A stretch of DNA of 64,000 nt, from positions 62,001-126,000 of the forward strand of contig NZ_PYMB01000007.1 in assembly GCF_003026455.1 (NCBI RefSeq), in the 5' to 3' direction. Shown piece by piece: positions 63,684-64,000 of this stretch; the first letter of the stretch is position 1; each line of letters opens with the position of its first letter. The position numbers were made by a program, and so were the translations under genes. Below the pieces are notes generated by a model. It did no database searches, had not been told where the DNA came from, and saw only the letters and a program-made list of their open reading frames with translations. Source of the stretch: Photobacterium rosenbergii (GTDB taxonomy: Bacteria; Pseudomonadota; Gammaproteobacteria; Enterobacterales; Vibrionaceae).

Positions 63684-64000
63684 ATGAGTGAAAAATTACA
63701 GAAGGTACTGGCGCGTTCTGGCCAGGGTTCTCGCCGAGAAATCGAATTAATGATCCAGAACGGTCGAGTTAGTATCGACGGTAAGGTAGCCAAGCTTGGT
63801 GACCGCCTGGACGATCTGTCAGTCAATGTCCGCATTGATGGCCACAAAATCCAGTTGGTGTCGTCTTCAGAAGAAGTTTGCCGAGTATTGGCGTACAACA
63901 AACCTGAAGGTGAACTATGTACCCGTCACGATCCAGAAGGTCGCCGTACGGTATTTGATCGTCTGCCTCGCCTAAACGATGGTCGCTGGGTATCGGTGGG
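63684..64000 (+). CDS. rluB: 23S rRNA pseudouridine(2605) synthase RluB, partial
   Basis: The first 105 residues of RluB, running off the right edge. The S4 RNA-binding domain ([19 protein letters not shown]) is followed by the start of the catalytic domain at [10 protein letters not shown]. The catalytic Asp would lie beyond the window. rnm-yciO-rluB is the conserved order beside the trp operon. Confidence 0.93.
   Translation, partial: MSEKLQKVLARSGQGSRREIELMIQNGRVSIDGKVAKLGDRLDDLSVNVRIDGHKIQLVSSSEEVCRVLAYNKPEGELCTRHDPEGRRTVFDRLPRLNDGRWVSV

Overview
The window looks like a chromosomal segment of a marine gamma-proteobacterium of the Vibrionaceae. Pointers are a secreted GbpA-type chitin-binding LPMO behind a GEMM-I c-di-GMP riboswitch, a T2SS GspS-beta/AspS-type pilotin, a TrpR/attenuator-controlled trp operon with fused trpCF flanked by yciA/yciB/yciI/yciO/rnm/rluB homologues, alaE and dusC. 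Genus cannot be settled by reading alone; Photobacterium or Grimontia-like relatives would fit.

Layout. (1) 1-13.8 kb is a defence-type island: a HEPN-like protein and a PLD-fold nuclease-like protein at the left edge, a small unknown gene, then a type I restriction-modification operon. That operon holds a DUF4258-like small protein, a methyltransferase-like/TRD fusion with degenerate catalytic motifs, hsdM, hsdS, a probably frameshifted small gene, and hsdR. It is followed by an SF2 helicase with an overlapping helper gene, divergent from an Xre regulator with two matching operators. (2) 14.2-19.8 kb is housekeeping: dusC, a Rossmann protein, a YecA-type protein, a Nudix hydrolase, alaE and a small membrane protein. 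(3) 19.9-23.7 kb has an MscM-type channel and two tRNA-Ser genes. (4) 23.8-34.5 kb is nitrate/nitrite assimilation: nasA divergent from cobA-nirB-nirD, a NarK-type transporter, and a PP2C phosphatase/Ser-Thr kinase fusion. Three sigma54-type promoters (nasA, cobA, transporter) and an NtrC-like site between nasA and cobA imply nitrogen-limitation control. (5) 34.7-39.7 kb holds the c-di-GMP riboswitch and gbpA, yiaY, a GGDEF protein and a small SUOX-fold protein. (6) 39.9-44.5 kb is an OpuC-type osmoprotectant/betaine ABC operon behind a leader of five consecutive hairpins, followed by a nitrilase-family amidase. (7) 44.5-53.7 kb has a cardiolipin synthase, an NSS transporter with a TyrR-like box, RNA-modification genes, a pilotin-like lipoprotein, yci genes and a dicarboxylate symporter. 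Two copies of an inverted-repeat element sit between convergent genes here. (8) 54-61.9 kb is the trp operon on the minus strand: promoter/TrpR operator, trpL with three consecutive Trp codons, attenuator, a type I-beta DAHP synthase, trpE, trpG, trpD, trpCF, trpB, trpA. (9) 62-64 kb has rnm, yciO and the start of rluB on the plus strand.

The least conventional features are the degenerate methyltransferase/TRD fusion in the restriction operon, the sigma54 control of nitrate assimilation with its linked kinase/phosphatase, the five-hairpin leader of the ABC operon, the dispersed palindromic element with compensatory changes between copies, and the DAHP synthase placed first in the attenuated trp operon.
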